36,273 nucleotides of DNA from a candidate division TM6 bacterium GW2011_GWF2_37_49 (GCA_945861145.1 CAMATL010000009.1:1-36273); one strand, 5' to 3'; counted from the stretch's first letter, positions 9,116 through 16,915 are shown. The notes: a model not told the origin generated them from the letters alone. Numbers and translations are program-made.

Positions 9116-10252
9116 TTAGATATCACCACGCAAGATTGCTTCACGATACAGTCGCATCATATCCATCATAAAATGAACATTGTGAATGGTAGCGAGGGTA
9201 AGAATGGCCGGTTCGTGTGCTTTGAGCAAGTGGCTTAAGTAGGCCAAGGTGTAATGTTTGCAGGTGTAGCAGGTGCAATCATGTTCAATTGGTTCAAAGC
9301 GTGTACTATTGCCGCTTTTATTTAAACGCAGATGGCCTTGTTTGGTAAACAAGAGCCCGTGGCGTGCAGCTTTGGTTGGATGTGAGCTATCGAAGGTGTC
9401 GATGCCTAGCGGGACCATCTTAGGAACTGATTCAAGATCGCCAATGCCGAGTAGATGATTTGGTTTGTCTGTTGGTAGCTCTGGCATAACAAATTCAAGC
9501 ATCTCAAACATTTCTTCTCGGTTTTTACCTACTGACCCACCGATGGCAAAACCATCAAAAGCTTGGTCGCGTAAGATTGCACAGCTTTGTTTGCGCAGGG
9601 CTTTGTCGATGCCGCCATGAATAACTGCGTACAGGGCCTGATCGCTAGGGTGGAGAAGGTGGGTGTCGAGAGACCGTTTTTCCCATCGATGAGTGCGGTC
9701 AAATGATCGGCGTAATTTGTCTGTAGTTATATGATAGGGCGGTAATTCGTCAAAGCTGATCATGATGTCGGCACCGATTTTTTTTTGTGCCCGGATGGAG
9801 GTCTCAGGTGTAAGTAAGAGCCTGGTCCCATCCTTATAAGAGCGGAAGATTACGCCCTCTTCGGTGATTTTTAAAACTGAGGAGGCATTTTTTTTGGTGC
9901 CTTTGCTTTTAATTTCGTCAGCAACCCCGCCGTAGGCAAGGCTAAATACTTGAAAGCCCCCTGAATCAGTAATGATCGGTTGTTTGCGATTAATAAATTG
10001 ATGTATGCCGCCAGCTTGTTCAACCACGTCTGCACCAGGCTGGATCATAAGGTGATAGGTATTGCAAAACATGAGCTGCATATCGATAGTACTGAGTAGT
10101 ACGTTATCCAGCGCTTTGAGTGTTCCGTTGGTGCCAACACCGACAAAATTTGGGGTATCTATAATTCCATGTGGGGTGTGAATGCGGCCAACACGAGCGC
10201 GTGATTTGGTCGATTGGTAAACGATTTCAAATTTAAATGTTTTGTTTGTCAT
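9116..10252 (-). CDS. tgt: tRNA-guanine transglycosylase, chlamydia-like
   Basis: Tgt exchanges guanine 34 of GUN-anticodon tRNAs for a 7-deazaguanine base. Seen here: base-binding D96 in DSGGFQVFS, ISFDELPPY, the nucleophile D288 in GIDTFDSSHPTKAARHG, and zinc ligands C326, C328, C331 and H357. At 378 residues it is complete. The specificity region departs from preQ1 enzymes: the cysteine after FDE is leucine (L170), and the usual GGLAVGE reads GGSVGKN. An insert of about 20 residues (107-126) and the SSxPTKAARHG block recall chlamydial Tgt, which from memory accepts queuine directly. Its start lies inside the end of the upstream transporter gene (20-base overlap), so the two are likely translationally coupled. 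Confidence 0.94.
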   Translation of the reverse strand: MTNKTFKFEIVYQSTKSRARVGRIHTPHGIIDTPNFVGVGTNGTLKALDNVLLSTIDMQLMFCNTYHLMIQPGADVVEQAGGIHQFINRKQPIITDSGGFQVFSLAYGGVADEIKSKGTKKNASSVLKITEEGVIFRSYKDGTRLLLTPETSIRAQKKIGADIMISFDELPPYHITTDKLRRSFDRTHRWEKRSLDTHLLHPSDQALYAVIHGGIDKALRKQSCAILRDQAFDGFAIGGSVGKNREEMFEMLEFVMPELPTDKPNHLLGIGDLESVPKMVPLGIDTFDSSHPTKAARHGLLFTKQGHLRLNKSGNSTRFEPIEHDCTCYTCKHYTLAYLSHLLKAHEPAILTLATIHNVHFMMDMMRLYREAILRGDI

Positions 10253-10913
10253 GTGGTACTAATTTTTTGATAAGTGCGATAAGCGGGATAAAACAACCAA
10301 TTGAAATGAGTTTGATAACATAACTAAAAATAATAATGTCACTGATACTAGAAACCAATCCGTAGAGTCCTAGTACGGAAAAAAGGATGGTGTCGAGTCC
10401 TTCAGAGAGACATAAGGAAATAGTATTGCGTAAGGTGAACCACCGTCCATGGAGCGATTGTGCAAGCCAGCGATATAAAGCATTATCTGCAAGCTGGACG
10501 ATAAGACAGCTTGTTAATGAGGCAATTGCTAGTCGAGGCATAAAGCCGAGTAGTAATTGGTAGTGCATATCTAGCTTGTCTAACGGACCTGGCATATATA
10601 GAAGGTGAATTTGTGTTAGAACGAGATAAAGAAGTAGGATTAAGAAATTGATGTAGATGGCGTCTCGGGCAGCTTTTTTGCCAAACCATTCTTGCATTAA
10701 ATTGAGCCCAAGCAGCATACCGACGGCCAAGCTATCGCTTGCTGTGACCGTTAAGCCAAAAAGAACGATTTCTTTGCAGACTAAAAGATTAGATAATAAA
10801 CCAAGGCATGCGATGTAGCTTGTTAATGCTGCGCAGCCAAGACGCAACATAACAATGCAACCAAGTGCGACGCATAAAATCTGGGCTAAAAAGATGACTT
10901 CATTTGCGATCAT
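10233..10913 (-). CDS. Queuosine precursor transporter, YhhQ/VUT family
   Basis: This is a membrane protein of 226 residues with about six helices, belonging to the family that imports queuine or its deazaguanine precursors. The recognisable block is NLMQEWFGKKAARDAI, matching the family's E-x-x-G-K-K-x-A-R-x-A-I loop, followed by hydrophobic segments and a second charged loop (WFTLRNTISLCLSEGLDTILF) resembling the R-N-x-x-S-x-x-x-x-x-x-x-D-x-x-F pattern. It overlaps tgt by 20 bases on the same strand, a context that strongly supports uptake of a queuosine precursor. No queuosine biosynthesis gene is seen in the window. The ATG at 10913 has only a weak ribosome-binding site, so the first few residues are less certain. 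Confidence 0.85.
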   Translation of the reverse strand: MIANEVIFLAQILCVALGCIVMLRLGCAALTSYIACLGLLSNLLVCKEIVLFGLTVTASDSLAVGMLLGLNLMQEWFGKKAARDAIYINFLILLLYLVLTQIHLLYMPGPLDKLDMHYQLLLGFMPRLAIASLTSCLIVQLADNALYRWLAQSLHGRWFTLRNTISLCLSEGLDTILFSVLGLYGLVSSISDIIIFSYVIKLISIGCFIPLIALIKKLVPHDKQNI

Positions 10914-10973
10914 TGATGGGCCATTGGGGCTAAATGTTATTTACAAATTTGACTTTTTTCTTGATACTAGCCA

Positions 10974-11041
10974 CTCATTACAATCTAATGAGATTTGAAA
11001 AGTATAAAAGATTTTCATTTTTTTTCCAGCATTTTTGCTGG
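10974..11041. promoter_or_regulatory. Two dyads in the divergent yhhQ/HD-gene gap
   Basis: CTCATTA-N5-TAATGAG (10974-10992) and CCAGCA-TTTT-TGCTGG (11026-11041) are perfect inverted repeats between divergent genes. A minus-strand TATACT (11001-11006) and a plus-strand TTGATA/TCTAAT pair (10961-10989) are candidate promoters around them. Neither dyad has a U-tract, so they look more like operator sites or leader hairpins than terminators. No regulator can be named. Confidence 0.35.
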
Positions 11042-11089
11042 TTGAGTGGTCTATGTTTGCAGTAAAACTGCTCTGAGGGGTCTTAATAA

Positions 11090-12253
11090 ATGATATCTGT
11101 TGGGTGGAATAAAATTGTTGTCGCTGTTGGCGGAGCTTGTTTGGTCGTGGGATTATTGGTATTGTTCCGGTGTAAGCAGGTATGTAGCAAGCCTCATAAT
11201 ATTACTCTAAAGGGCGAACGAAGCATGTTTATTATTCAAGATGATAAAATTACGACGCCTTACGGCTCTTTTGTCGTACAAGAAAAAGTTCTTTTTGACC
11301 TTATTCAAAGTGCTGCGTTTCAGCGTATTCGCTACATTCATCAATATGGTGTTATGAAATGGATCAGGAAATCGCCTGAATATAGTCGTTTTAGTCATTG
11401 TTTGGGTGTTTGGGCGCTTTTGCGCCGCTACGATGCCCCGCTTAATGAGCAAATTGCCGGCCTTCTGCATGATGTTTCACATACCGTATTTTCCCACTTG
11501 GGAGACCACATATTTAATCATCATTCCGCTTATAATTCATACCAAGATGATATTCATGAATGGTTTTTGAGAAAATATTCTATAGATAAAATTTTAGCTA
11601 ATTACCGTATTGAGCTACGTGATATTTTGCATAAAGCTGCTGGGTATACCATGCTTGAGCAAGATTTGCCAAATCTCTGTGCTGATCGTATTGAATATAA
11701 TCTGCGCGGGGGCGTTGTGGCAGGTCTGATAAAAGAAGAAGAAATTGAGCCGATTTTAGAGCAATTGCAATTTAATGATGGGCGCTGGTTTTTTCTAGAT
11801 GCGGTAGCGGCAGCAAAATTTTCACGGATTTCCTTGTACTTAACGGAAAATGAGTGGGGTTCTCCTGCAAATGAATTGGTTTATAACTGGATGGCAAAAG
11901 CCGTGCAGCGAGCTCTTGAATTGCAGGTAGTTACTTTTGATGAAGTACATTTTTCAACGGATGATGTTATTTGGGACCGCTTAATTAATGCTACGGATAA
12001 GACTATTAAAGATTATTTGCACAAAGCGATTAATTATAAGGATCAATTTTCTGTTATAAATGTCGCAGCTTCAGCTGATCGCATCATTCGTACAAAATTT
12101 AGGGGTGTTAACCCTTGGGTGTTTGTTGATGGTGAATTTAAGCGCCTCATTGATATTGATGCGGTATTTGCTCAAGAGTATGAGCGTGTTCAAAGCTTGA
12201 CTCAAAGGGGATGGGCAATTAAATTTGCTCCCGGTGTTAAGGCAGGTTTATAA
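11090..12253 (+). CDS. Membrane-anchored HD-domain phosphohydrolase
   Basis: An N-terminal membrane helix (IVVAVGGACLVVGLLVLF, residues 9-26) is followed by an HD-domain hydrolase of the type related to SAMHD1 and dGTPases. Metal-site residues are visible: H103 in RFSHCLGVW, H127-D128 in AGLLHDVSHTVFSHLGDH, and D199 in LCADRIEYNLRGG. SAMHD1-like proteins usually open with I-x-D-x-x-x-G and F-x-R-[IL]; here this reads IQDDKITTPYGSF and FQRIRYIHQYG. Length is 387. Start at ATG 11090 has GAGGGG nine bases upstream; a start at 11225 would remove the helix but has weaker signals. Substrate unknown: dNTPs or other phosphomonoesters are possible. The membrane anchor is unusual for the family. Confidence 0.8.
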   Translation: MISVGWNKIVVAVGGACLVVGLLVLFRCKQVCSKPHNITLKGERSMFIIQDDKITTPYGSFVVQEKVLFDLIQSAAFQRIRYIHQYGVMKWIRKSPEYSRFSHCLGVWALLRRYDAPLNEQIAGLLHDVSHTVFSHLGDHIFNHHSAYNSYQDDIHEWFLRKYSIDKILANYRIELRDILHKAAGYTMLEQDLPNLCADRIEYNLRGGVVAGLIKEEEIEPILEQLQFNDGRWFFLDAVAAAKFSRISLYLTENEWGSPANELVYNWMAKAVQRALELQVVTFDEVHFSTDDVIWDRLINATDKTIKDYLHKAINYKDQFSVINVAASADRIIRTKFRGVNPWVFVDGEFKRLIDIDAVFAQEYERVQSLTQRGWAIKFAPGVKAGL

Positions 12254-12372
12254 GACAGCGGTTTGTATTTTAATACAAAGTGTGGAATTTTGGCGTTGCT
12301 TTTGTTGCTATGTGCAATAGATTGTACGGTGCTAAAGAGATAGAAGTGTACAAATAAAGAGGCTATTGCGGC

Positions 12373-12945
12373 ATGTTGCAGCATGATCATTCGACTAAGA
12401 TTTTTACCATTTCTAACGTGCTGACGCTTTCTCGTATTGTGCTGACGCCGTTTATAGTAGCTTGCTTGCTTAGGCAAGCCTGGGGACTAACGCTTATATT
12501 TTTCTGTATTGCGGGGGTTTCAGATTTGCTAGATGGCTTTGTGGCGCGATTGCTGAATCAGTCAACATGGCTAGGCTCTGTTTTGGACCCCATAGCTGAT
12601 AAGATTCTGATTATCAGCTCTTTGTATGCATTTTTCTTAAGTTGTCCAAATGTTCTTTTGCCCTCCTGGTTTGTATGGGTTATTGCCATGCGAGAGACTG
12701 TACTGCTTGTTGGTGGTATTGTTCTCTTCTTTTCGCAGCGTTCGCTGCAAGTCCAGCCCAGTTGGCTAGGTAAAGTTACCACCTTTTTGGTGCTCATACT
12801 CATGATGCTGGTACTCGTTTGCGCTGCTCTAAATTATAAGTTAGTATTGCTCACCGACGGACTTATTTATGTCGTATTGGGGTGCTCGATAGTTTCATTT
12901 GCGCAGTATAGTTGTATCGGGGTAAGGTATTTGTTCAAGAATTGA
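12373..12945 (+). CDS. pgsA: CDP-alcohol phosphatidyltransferase, likely PgsA
   Basis: This integral-membrane enzyme (190 residues, about six helices) joins a CDP-diacylglycerol phosphatidyl group to an alcohol. The full catalytic motif is seen: D51-LL-D54-G55-FV-A58-R59, then G68, D72 and D76. An N-terminal ISNVLTLSRIVLTPF is typical of PgsA, which makes phosphatidylglycerophosphate from glycerol 3-phosphate. pgpA at the window start encodes the next enzyme, which favours PgsA over phosphatidylserine or cardiolipin-type relatives, although acceptor specificity cannot be read directly. AAGAGG lies 11 bases before ATG 12373. The 119-base gap to the preceding HD gene holds no clear signal. Confidence 0.88.
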   Translation: MLQHDHSTKIFTISNVLTLSRIVLTPFIVACLLRQAWGLTLIFFCIAGVSDLLDGFVARLLNQSTWLGSVLDPIADKILIISSLYAFFLSCPNVLLPSWFVWVIAMRETVLLVGGIVLFFSQRSLQVQPSWLGKVTTFLVLILMMLVLVCAALNYKLVLLTDGLIYVVLGCSIVSFAQYSCIGVRYLFKN

Positions 12946-12967
12946 ATTTTTCCTTTGAGAAAAACAA

Positions 12968-12988
12968 TTTACATTTGCAAAATGTAAA
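12968..12988. other. Perfect 9-bp hairpin after pgsA
   Basis: TTTACATTT-GCA-AAATGTAAA lies 23 bases after the pgsA stop. On the plus strand A-residues follow, not T, so it is not a standard terminator; it could still be a 3'-end stem. Confidence 0.3.
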
Positions 12989-13043
12989 AAAAATGAACAT
13001 AATTTTCACCGTACTTTTCATATTGCCAAACAAGAGAAAATTG

Positions 13044-13071
13044 TTGATTTTTGCCTAAACTAGGGTATAAG
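13044..13071 (+). promoter_or_regulatory. Candidate promoter for the 13156 gene
   Basis: TTGATT (13044-13049) and TATAAG (13066-13071) are 16 bases apart. The predicted leader of about 80 bases contains a small hairpin, CGTCC-N6-GGACG (13103-13118), and ends in a strong AAGGAG. Confidence 0.5.
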
Positions 13072-13155
13072 TAAGCAACCAAGAAATGTTTCGTGGTGTA
13101 TTCGTCCTCTGTTGGACGCGTACGAGATGTTAGGAATTTTCTTAAGGAGTCTCTT

Positions 13156-13635
13156 ATGTTGAAAAAATTATGGTTAGTTTTAGCTGCGTCAGCTGTGTTA
13201 GCCGCTGGTCAAGTTTCAGCTACTGAAGTTGTTACTGAAGTTGCTGAAGTTACTGAAGTTACTGAAGTAACCCAAGCTGAAATTGAAGAAGCAGCTGTTC
13301 TAGCCCAAGCGCTTATCGATGGCGATATTACCGCTTCAGATTTGTCAGCTGTTGAAGTATTGCAACAAAATCGCAACAAGCGCAGCCAATTGATCAAAAC
13401 AATTGCTTACGTAACTGTTGGCGGTTTGGTTCTTGTTGGTGGCGGATACCTAGCTTACAACAAATTGTACCCAGTTGCCAAAGAATGCAATACTCCAGAC
13501 TGTGATGGTCATGATGATGATGCTTCTGACGTAACTACGCCTATTGTTGGTGGTAAAGAACCTTCTGAACGGTCGATCAGAAAAGCTGCTCGTGCTTTAA
13601 GAAAAGCAGAAGCAGCATCAGCACAACGCGACTAA
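13156..13635 (+). CDS. Secreted, membrane-anchored small protein, function unknown
   Basis: I do not recognise this 159-residue protein. A Sec signal peptide (LWLVLAASAVLAAGQVSA, cleavage after residue 22) is followed by a threonine-glutamate-valine tandem (TEV repeated, residues 23-39), a helical acidic stretch, a glycine-rich membrane helix (82-101, containing LVLVGGGYLAYNKL), an acidic loop CNTPDCDGHDDDAS and a basic helical tail. Start at ATG 13156 is fixed by AAGGAG six bases upstream and by the signal peptide. The next gene has the same layout, including an LVGGxYLA membrane helix, so the two may be distant paralogues. The tidy promoter, strong ribosome-binding site and strong terminator suggest high expression. 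Confidence 0.72.
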   Translation: MLKKLWLVLAASAVLAAGQVSATEVVTEVAEVTEVTEVTQAEIEEAAVLAQALIDGDITASDLSAVEVLQQNRNKRSQLIKTIAYVTVGGLVLVGGGYLAYNKLYPVAKECNTPDCDGHDDDASDVTTPIVGGKEPSERSIRKAARALRKAEAASAQRD

Positions 13636-13640
13636 GCATT

Positions 13641-13757
13641 CTTAGAGCTTTTTCTGCTAAGCTGGGAGTACCTATTTAATAGGTGCTGTACTGGTCGAAG
13701 TCACGGATAACGTGACAAATTTTAAAGGAAGTGTTACTTCACAGTAACACTTCCTTT
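13641..13757 (+). other. Run of four hairpins in a 3' untranslated region
   Basis: Four stems follow the stop codon in 117 bases: CTTAG/CTAAG (13641-13661), a dyad ACCTATT/AATAGGT extended by AGT/ACT (13667-13692), GTCACG-GATAA-CGTGAC (13700-13716), and the terminator stem (13724-13757). A single terminator needs only the last. The set could be an mRNA-stabilising 3' end or a small RNA released from it. Confidence 0.45.
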
Positions 13758-13761
13758 TTTT
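13724..13761 (+). terminator. Strong intrinsic terminator
   Basis: A 14-bp perfect stem (AAAGGAAGTGTTAC with GTAACACTTCCTTT) and six-base loop runs into a T-tract. Confidence 0.92.
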
Positions 13762-13823
13762 GTTTTAAAAAAGTAGAGACTGAATAAAAAGGGCCGTTCT
13801 TATTTTGAAAGGGGATAGTAATT

Positions 13824-14450
13824 ATGAATCTTATACGAAACGTGATCCTTGTTAGGGGTTTATTTGTTAGCAGCATTATTGGTATGACGGCATCGATTAG
13901 CGCAAAAAACCATGAATCGATACAGCAACAATGGTTTTTTGAGTTTCTTACCCGCGAAGAGCTGGCTGTGGTTGCTGGGTCGCAGCATCTTGAAAAAGAT
14001 GTAATCAATTTGATCCATGAGCACATGCGGACTGAGCTTGCTGCTGGAAAAGCTCGTGAAGAGATCTTGGTAGGAATTAAAGGTGTTATTGATAACGCTG
14101 CTGGGGTTGCACTCACCAATACAGAAAAGGCGATGCTTATTGGTGTTGGGGTAGCGTCTCTGGTTGGTGGAGTGTACTTAGCTAAGTTTATTTTAGATAG
14201 AAGCGCTTCTCCTGCCGTTGGTAATCTAAAGCCAAAGCCGCATCATGGTGAAAGCATTCATGCAAAGCCTAATGTTGAGATGCCGCTTAATGTACAGCCT
14301 GGAGTTGTAGCAAAGCCCAATGATGAAATTGAGCCTGATTTAAATGATGAAGATGATATAAAATCAGAGTCGTCAGCAGGCTTTTCGGATGAGGAGCTAG
14401 ATTTATTAGTTAAGCCGAGCAGTGCCAAGCGGCCTCGTCGATTTCGTTGA
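13824..14450 (+). CDS. Secreted, membrane-anchored protein, function unknown
   Basis: I do not recognise this 208-residue protein. It has a signal-like N-terminus (LFVSSIIGMTASISA, cleavage near residue 27), a helical domain (about 30-100), a membrane helix at 103-124 (AMLIGVGVASLVGGVYLAKF), then a histidine- and proline-containing linker, an acidic region (EPDLNDEDDIKSE) and a basic end (KRPRRFR). The helix shares LVGGxYLA with the upstream protein, and the order of parts is the same: signal, helical region, membrane helix, charged tail. AAGGGGAT upstream supports ATG 13824. It lies behind a strong terminator, so it is a separate unit. Probably lineage-specific envelope protein. Confidence 0.68.
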   Translation: MNLIRNVILVRGLFVSSIIGMTASISAKNHESIQQQWFFEFLTREELAVVAGSQHLEKDVINLIHEHMRTELAAGKAREEILVGIKGVIDNAAGVALTNTEKAMLIGVGVASLVGGVYLAKFILDRSASPAVGNLKPKPHHGESIHAKPNVEMPLNVQPGVVAKPNDEIEPDLNDEDDIKSESSAGFSDEELDLLVKPSSAKRPRRFR

Positions 14451-14513
14451 GAGTGCATTGATCATGATGAAGAGTTTGTGTATTCTTGCTGGGTAAGTAA
14501 TAACAGATCTAAG

Positions 14514-14540
14514 AAGGGAGTTGGCATTGCCAGCTCCCTT
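14514..14540. promoter_or_regulatory. Hairpin before the 14563 gene
   Basis: AAGGGAGTTGGC pairs with GCCAGCTCCCTT (one G-U pair) around ATT. No T-tract follows, and the gene starts 23 bases later. It is either an inefficient terminator for the upstream gene or a leader element. Confidence 0.4.
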
Positions 14541-14562
14541 AAAAACTAAAAAAGGTAGTAGT

Positions 14563-15084
14563 ATGATCAAAAAATATTTAACGCTGATGTTGCTAGGATC
14601 TGTTGGTGTTGTTTTTGCAGAAAAAATGGAACAACCAACATTTATCATAAAAGATCAAACAATAGAGAAGATGGGTACCCTTTCTAAGGATGCTATCAAA
14701 GAACGTATGGGTGAAGCTGTACGTGAGTCTATGCATGCATTGCTTGATAGTGCTGCAAGCGTGGTGCAAAAACAGCGGATTGGCACTGTGCCTCTCGCTA
14801 CCACATGCGCTTTGCATGAAAAAATTATTGTACTGCAGCGCAAGCTTTCACGCGTGGCGGAAAGTTTAATTGATAGTCATTTTGTTTATAAAAAAAATCA
14901 CAAACTTCGGTTGGAAAAAAGTTTGGCTTTGCTGCGTACCTGTGCGCTTGAATTCAAAGCAGCTGGTGATCAACTCCAGGCAAAAACGAACGAAGAATCG
15001 CAAAAATACATAGAAACGTTAACCACAAAATTCGCATCATTAGAATCTAAGTTGTCTACCGATATTTGCCTTAAAACCATATGA
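14563..15084 (+). CDS. Secreted helical protein, function unknown
   Basis: I do not recognise this 173-residue protein. A clear Sec signal peptide (KKYLTLMLLGSVGVVFA, cleavage after residue 19) precedes a mostly helical mature part with heptad-like leucine spacing (residues 75-165). No membrane helix follows, so it is probably free in the periplasm or exported. The mature protein has single cysteines at three places. An AAAGG ribosome-binding site supports ATG 14563. Its stop overlaps the lpxB start by four bases (ATGA), so it is co-translated with lpxB; this hints at, but does not prove, an envelope role. Confidence 0.7.
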   Translation: MIKKYLTLMLLGSVGVVFAEKMEQPTFIIKDQTIEKMGTLSKDAIKERMGEAVRESMHALLDSAASVVQKQRIGTVPLATTCALHEKIIVLQRKLSRVAESLIDSHFVYKKNHKLRLEKSLALLRTCALEFKAAGDQLQAKTNEESQKYIETLTTKFASLESKLSTDICLKTI

Positions 15085-16172
15085 GCAAGGTTTTTGTCGT
15101 TGCTGGGGAGACCTCCGGCGATCTTGTGGGTAGCTGGTTTGTCCGTAATAAAATGAGCAATATGCTGCCAGACGTAACTCATATTGAAGGCGTGGGTGGC
15201 GAGGCTTTGGCTGCTGCTGGCGTGAAGCTGTACCGATCGTACAGTGACCTTAATTTGGTAGGGCTTTTTGAAATTATCAAAAAGTTACCTGAGATCTTTC
15301 GGATTATGCGTGAATTGACTGAATACATTATTGCTGAAAATTTTACCCATGTGGTTTTCGTCGATTTTCCTGGATTTAATTTGCGGTTGGCAAAGCGGCT
15401 GAAGCTGTGTAACCCAGCAATAAAAATTATTTACCTTTCCCCGCCGCAGCTGTGGTGTTGGGGGCTGTGGAAGCTCAAGGCTTTGCAAGCGGTAAGCGAC
15501 GAGCTGGTAGTGCTGTTTCCTTTTGAAGTAATGTGGTACAAGCAGCATGGTATGACCGTGCAGTACCTAGGCAATCCAGTTTTTGATCGTTTGTTGCCAG
15601 CGATGCATCAGCCTCATGAGCAACTCTTTAGGTTAGGGGTCTTTCCTGGCTCTCGCCAGCAAGAGGTTGAATTATTTGTGCCGGTGTTGAGTGAGGTGAT
15701 TGCTCAGCTGGTAAAACAATTTCCAACACTTGAAATTATGGTGTTTGAGGCACCGCACATCAATAAGCAATTGCTCGCGCCGTTGCTCGCCGTAGCCCCA
15801 GGGCAGGTGAAATTAGTACCACCAGCAAACCGTGTTGCGATGATGCAATCTTGCGTCGTCGCATTGACCAAGGCTGGCACGGTGACATTGGAGCTAGGAT
15901 TGCTGCGTGTGCCAACAGTTATTTTTTATAAAGCTCATTGGTTAACCTACTGGTTTGCAAAAAAACTTGTTTCAATTGATCGTATGGGATTGCCAAATAT
16001 TATTGCCAAGCAAGATTTAATGCCTGAATTTATTCAGCAAGATTGTACACCAATTAATCTGGTAGCAGCTGTCAATGGGGTACTCGCGTTGTGGCAAAAA
16101 AATGGTATTGCTTATTTGCAAGAACGTGAAAAATTTATCGTACTTCAGCGTCTTTTTTCACAAACCACATAA
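15081..16172 (+). CDS. lpxB: Lipid-A-disaccharide synthase
   Basis: LpxB (glycosyltransferase family 19) condenses UDP-diacylglucosamine with lipid X to form the lipid A disaccharide at the inner membrane. Seen in order: FVVAGETSGDLVG (residues 5-17), GVGGEALAAAG, VDFPGFNLRLAK, the conserved YLSPPQLWCWG, LGNPVFD, FPGSRQQEVE, KAGTVTLELG, and LPNIIAKQDLMPEFIQ near the end. Length (363) is normal. This shows an outer membrane with lipid A, consistent with hldE near 34 kb. The start overlaps the preceding secreted-protein gene by ATGA. The other lpx genes are not in the window. Confidence 0.96.
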   Translation: MSKVFVVAGETSGDLVGSWFVRNKMSNMLPDVTHIEGVGGEALAAAGVKLYRSYSDLNLVGLFEIIKKLPEIFRIMRELTEYIIAENFTHVVFVDFPGFNLRLAKRLKLCNPAIKIIYLSPPQLWCWGLWKLKALQAVSDELVVLFPFEVMWYKQHGMTVQYLGNPVFDRLLPAMHQPHEQLFRLGVFPGSRQQEVELFVPVLSEVIAQLVKQFPTLEIMVFEAPHINKQLLAPLLAVAPGQVKLVPPANRVAMMQSCVVALTKAGTVTLELGLLRVPTVIFYKAHWLTYWFAKKLVSIDRMGLPNIIAKQDLMPEFIQQDCTPINLVAAVNGVLALWQKNGIAYLQEREKFIVLQRLFSQTT

Positions 16173-16254
16173 TTTTTTTCTCATTTTGCTAAAACTATTT
16201 TTTGACGATAGGCTGTCTCTTTTCGTGCGCAAGTTTTTTACCTAAGGATAAATT

Positions 16255-16806
16255 ATGGCTAGTTACAATCGCGTTATTATGATGGGTAATTTGACCCGTG
16301 ATCCTGAAATTAAGCAGCTTTCTTCCGGTCAATCGGTATGCCGCTTTAGCATTGCTTCGAGCCGTCAATACAAAAATCGCCAATCTGGCAGCGTGACTCA
16401 AGAAGTCTGTTTTATTGATATTGATGTCTGGGGTCCTCAAGCAGATGTGTGCAAGCAGTACCTAAACAAAGGTAAACCAGTACTTGTAGAAGGTCGTCTT
16501 AAGCTTGATTCTTGGCAAGATGCAGAAGGCAACAAGCGCAGTAAGCATACTGTGGTTGCTGATCGCGTAACCTTCCTATCATCTGGCGCTGGAGCTCAAG
16601 ATGAAAATGAGCAAGCTGCTGGTGGCAGTGATGATTTATTAGCTCCATATGATCAAGAAATCATCAAAAGCAGCCCAGCAATGAGCAGCGTGATGGATCA
16701 AGTTGAAAAAGTGAAAAAAGCGGCCAAAGCAAAAGCTCCTGGAGCAACAGGCGGCGAAGTATCATTTAAAGATCAAGCTCCTTTCGAAGACGATCTCCCG
16801 TTCTAA
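16255..16806 (+). CDS. ssb: Single-stranded DNA-binding protein
   Basis: This is the replication and repair SSB. The OB-fold starts MASYNRVIMMGNLTRDPEIK and continues through VCRFSIASSRQYKN, FIDIDVWGPQADVCKQYL and KPVLVEGRLKLDSWQD. A flexible alanine- and lysine-containing linker follows. The protein ends in the acidic tip FEDDLPF that docks partner proteins. Length (183) is normal. AAGGA upstream fixes ATG 16255. It is 82 bases after lpxB and has its own terminator at 16834. Confidence 0.96.
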   Translation: MASYNRVIMMGNLTRDPEIKQLSSGQSVCRFSIASSRQYKNRQSGSVTQEVCFIDIDVWGPQADVCKQYLNKGKPVLVEGRLKLDSWQDAEGNKRSKHTVVADRVTFLSSGAGAQDENEQAAGGSDDLLAPYDQEIIKSSPAMSSVMDQVEKVKKAAKAKAPGATGGEVSFKDQAPFEDDLPF

Positions 16807-16833
16807 ATTGGTGAGATTGCTTTAATTGTTTTT

Positions 16834-16868
16834 AAAAGGCGGTGTGCTACGGCATACCGCCTTTTTTT
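16834..16868 (+). terminator. Intrinsic terminator of ssb
   Basis: AAAAGGCGGTGTGC pairs with GCATACCGCCTTTT (one G-U pair) around TACG, followed by a T-run. Confidence 0.9.
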
Positions 16869-16885
16869 GGTCATGATTGAGGGTG

Positions 16886-16915
16886 TTGATTCTAAAAAAA
16901 ATAACCAGGTATGCT
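16886..16915 (+). promoter_or_regulatory. Candidate promoter for cutA and the outer-membrane protein
   Basis: TTGATT (16886-16891) and TATGCT (16910-16915) are 18 bases apart, after the ssb terminator and 49 bases before cutA. Confidence 0.45.

Noticed and set aside
9273-9458. Plus-strand frame inside tgt
   Set aside because: No start signals or recognisable features; it lies opposite the conserved catalytic and zinc region of tgt.
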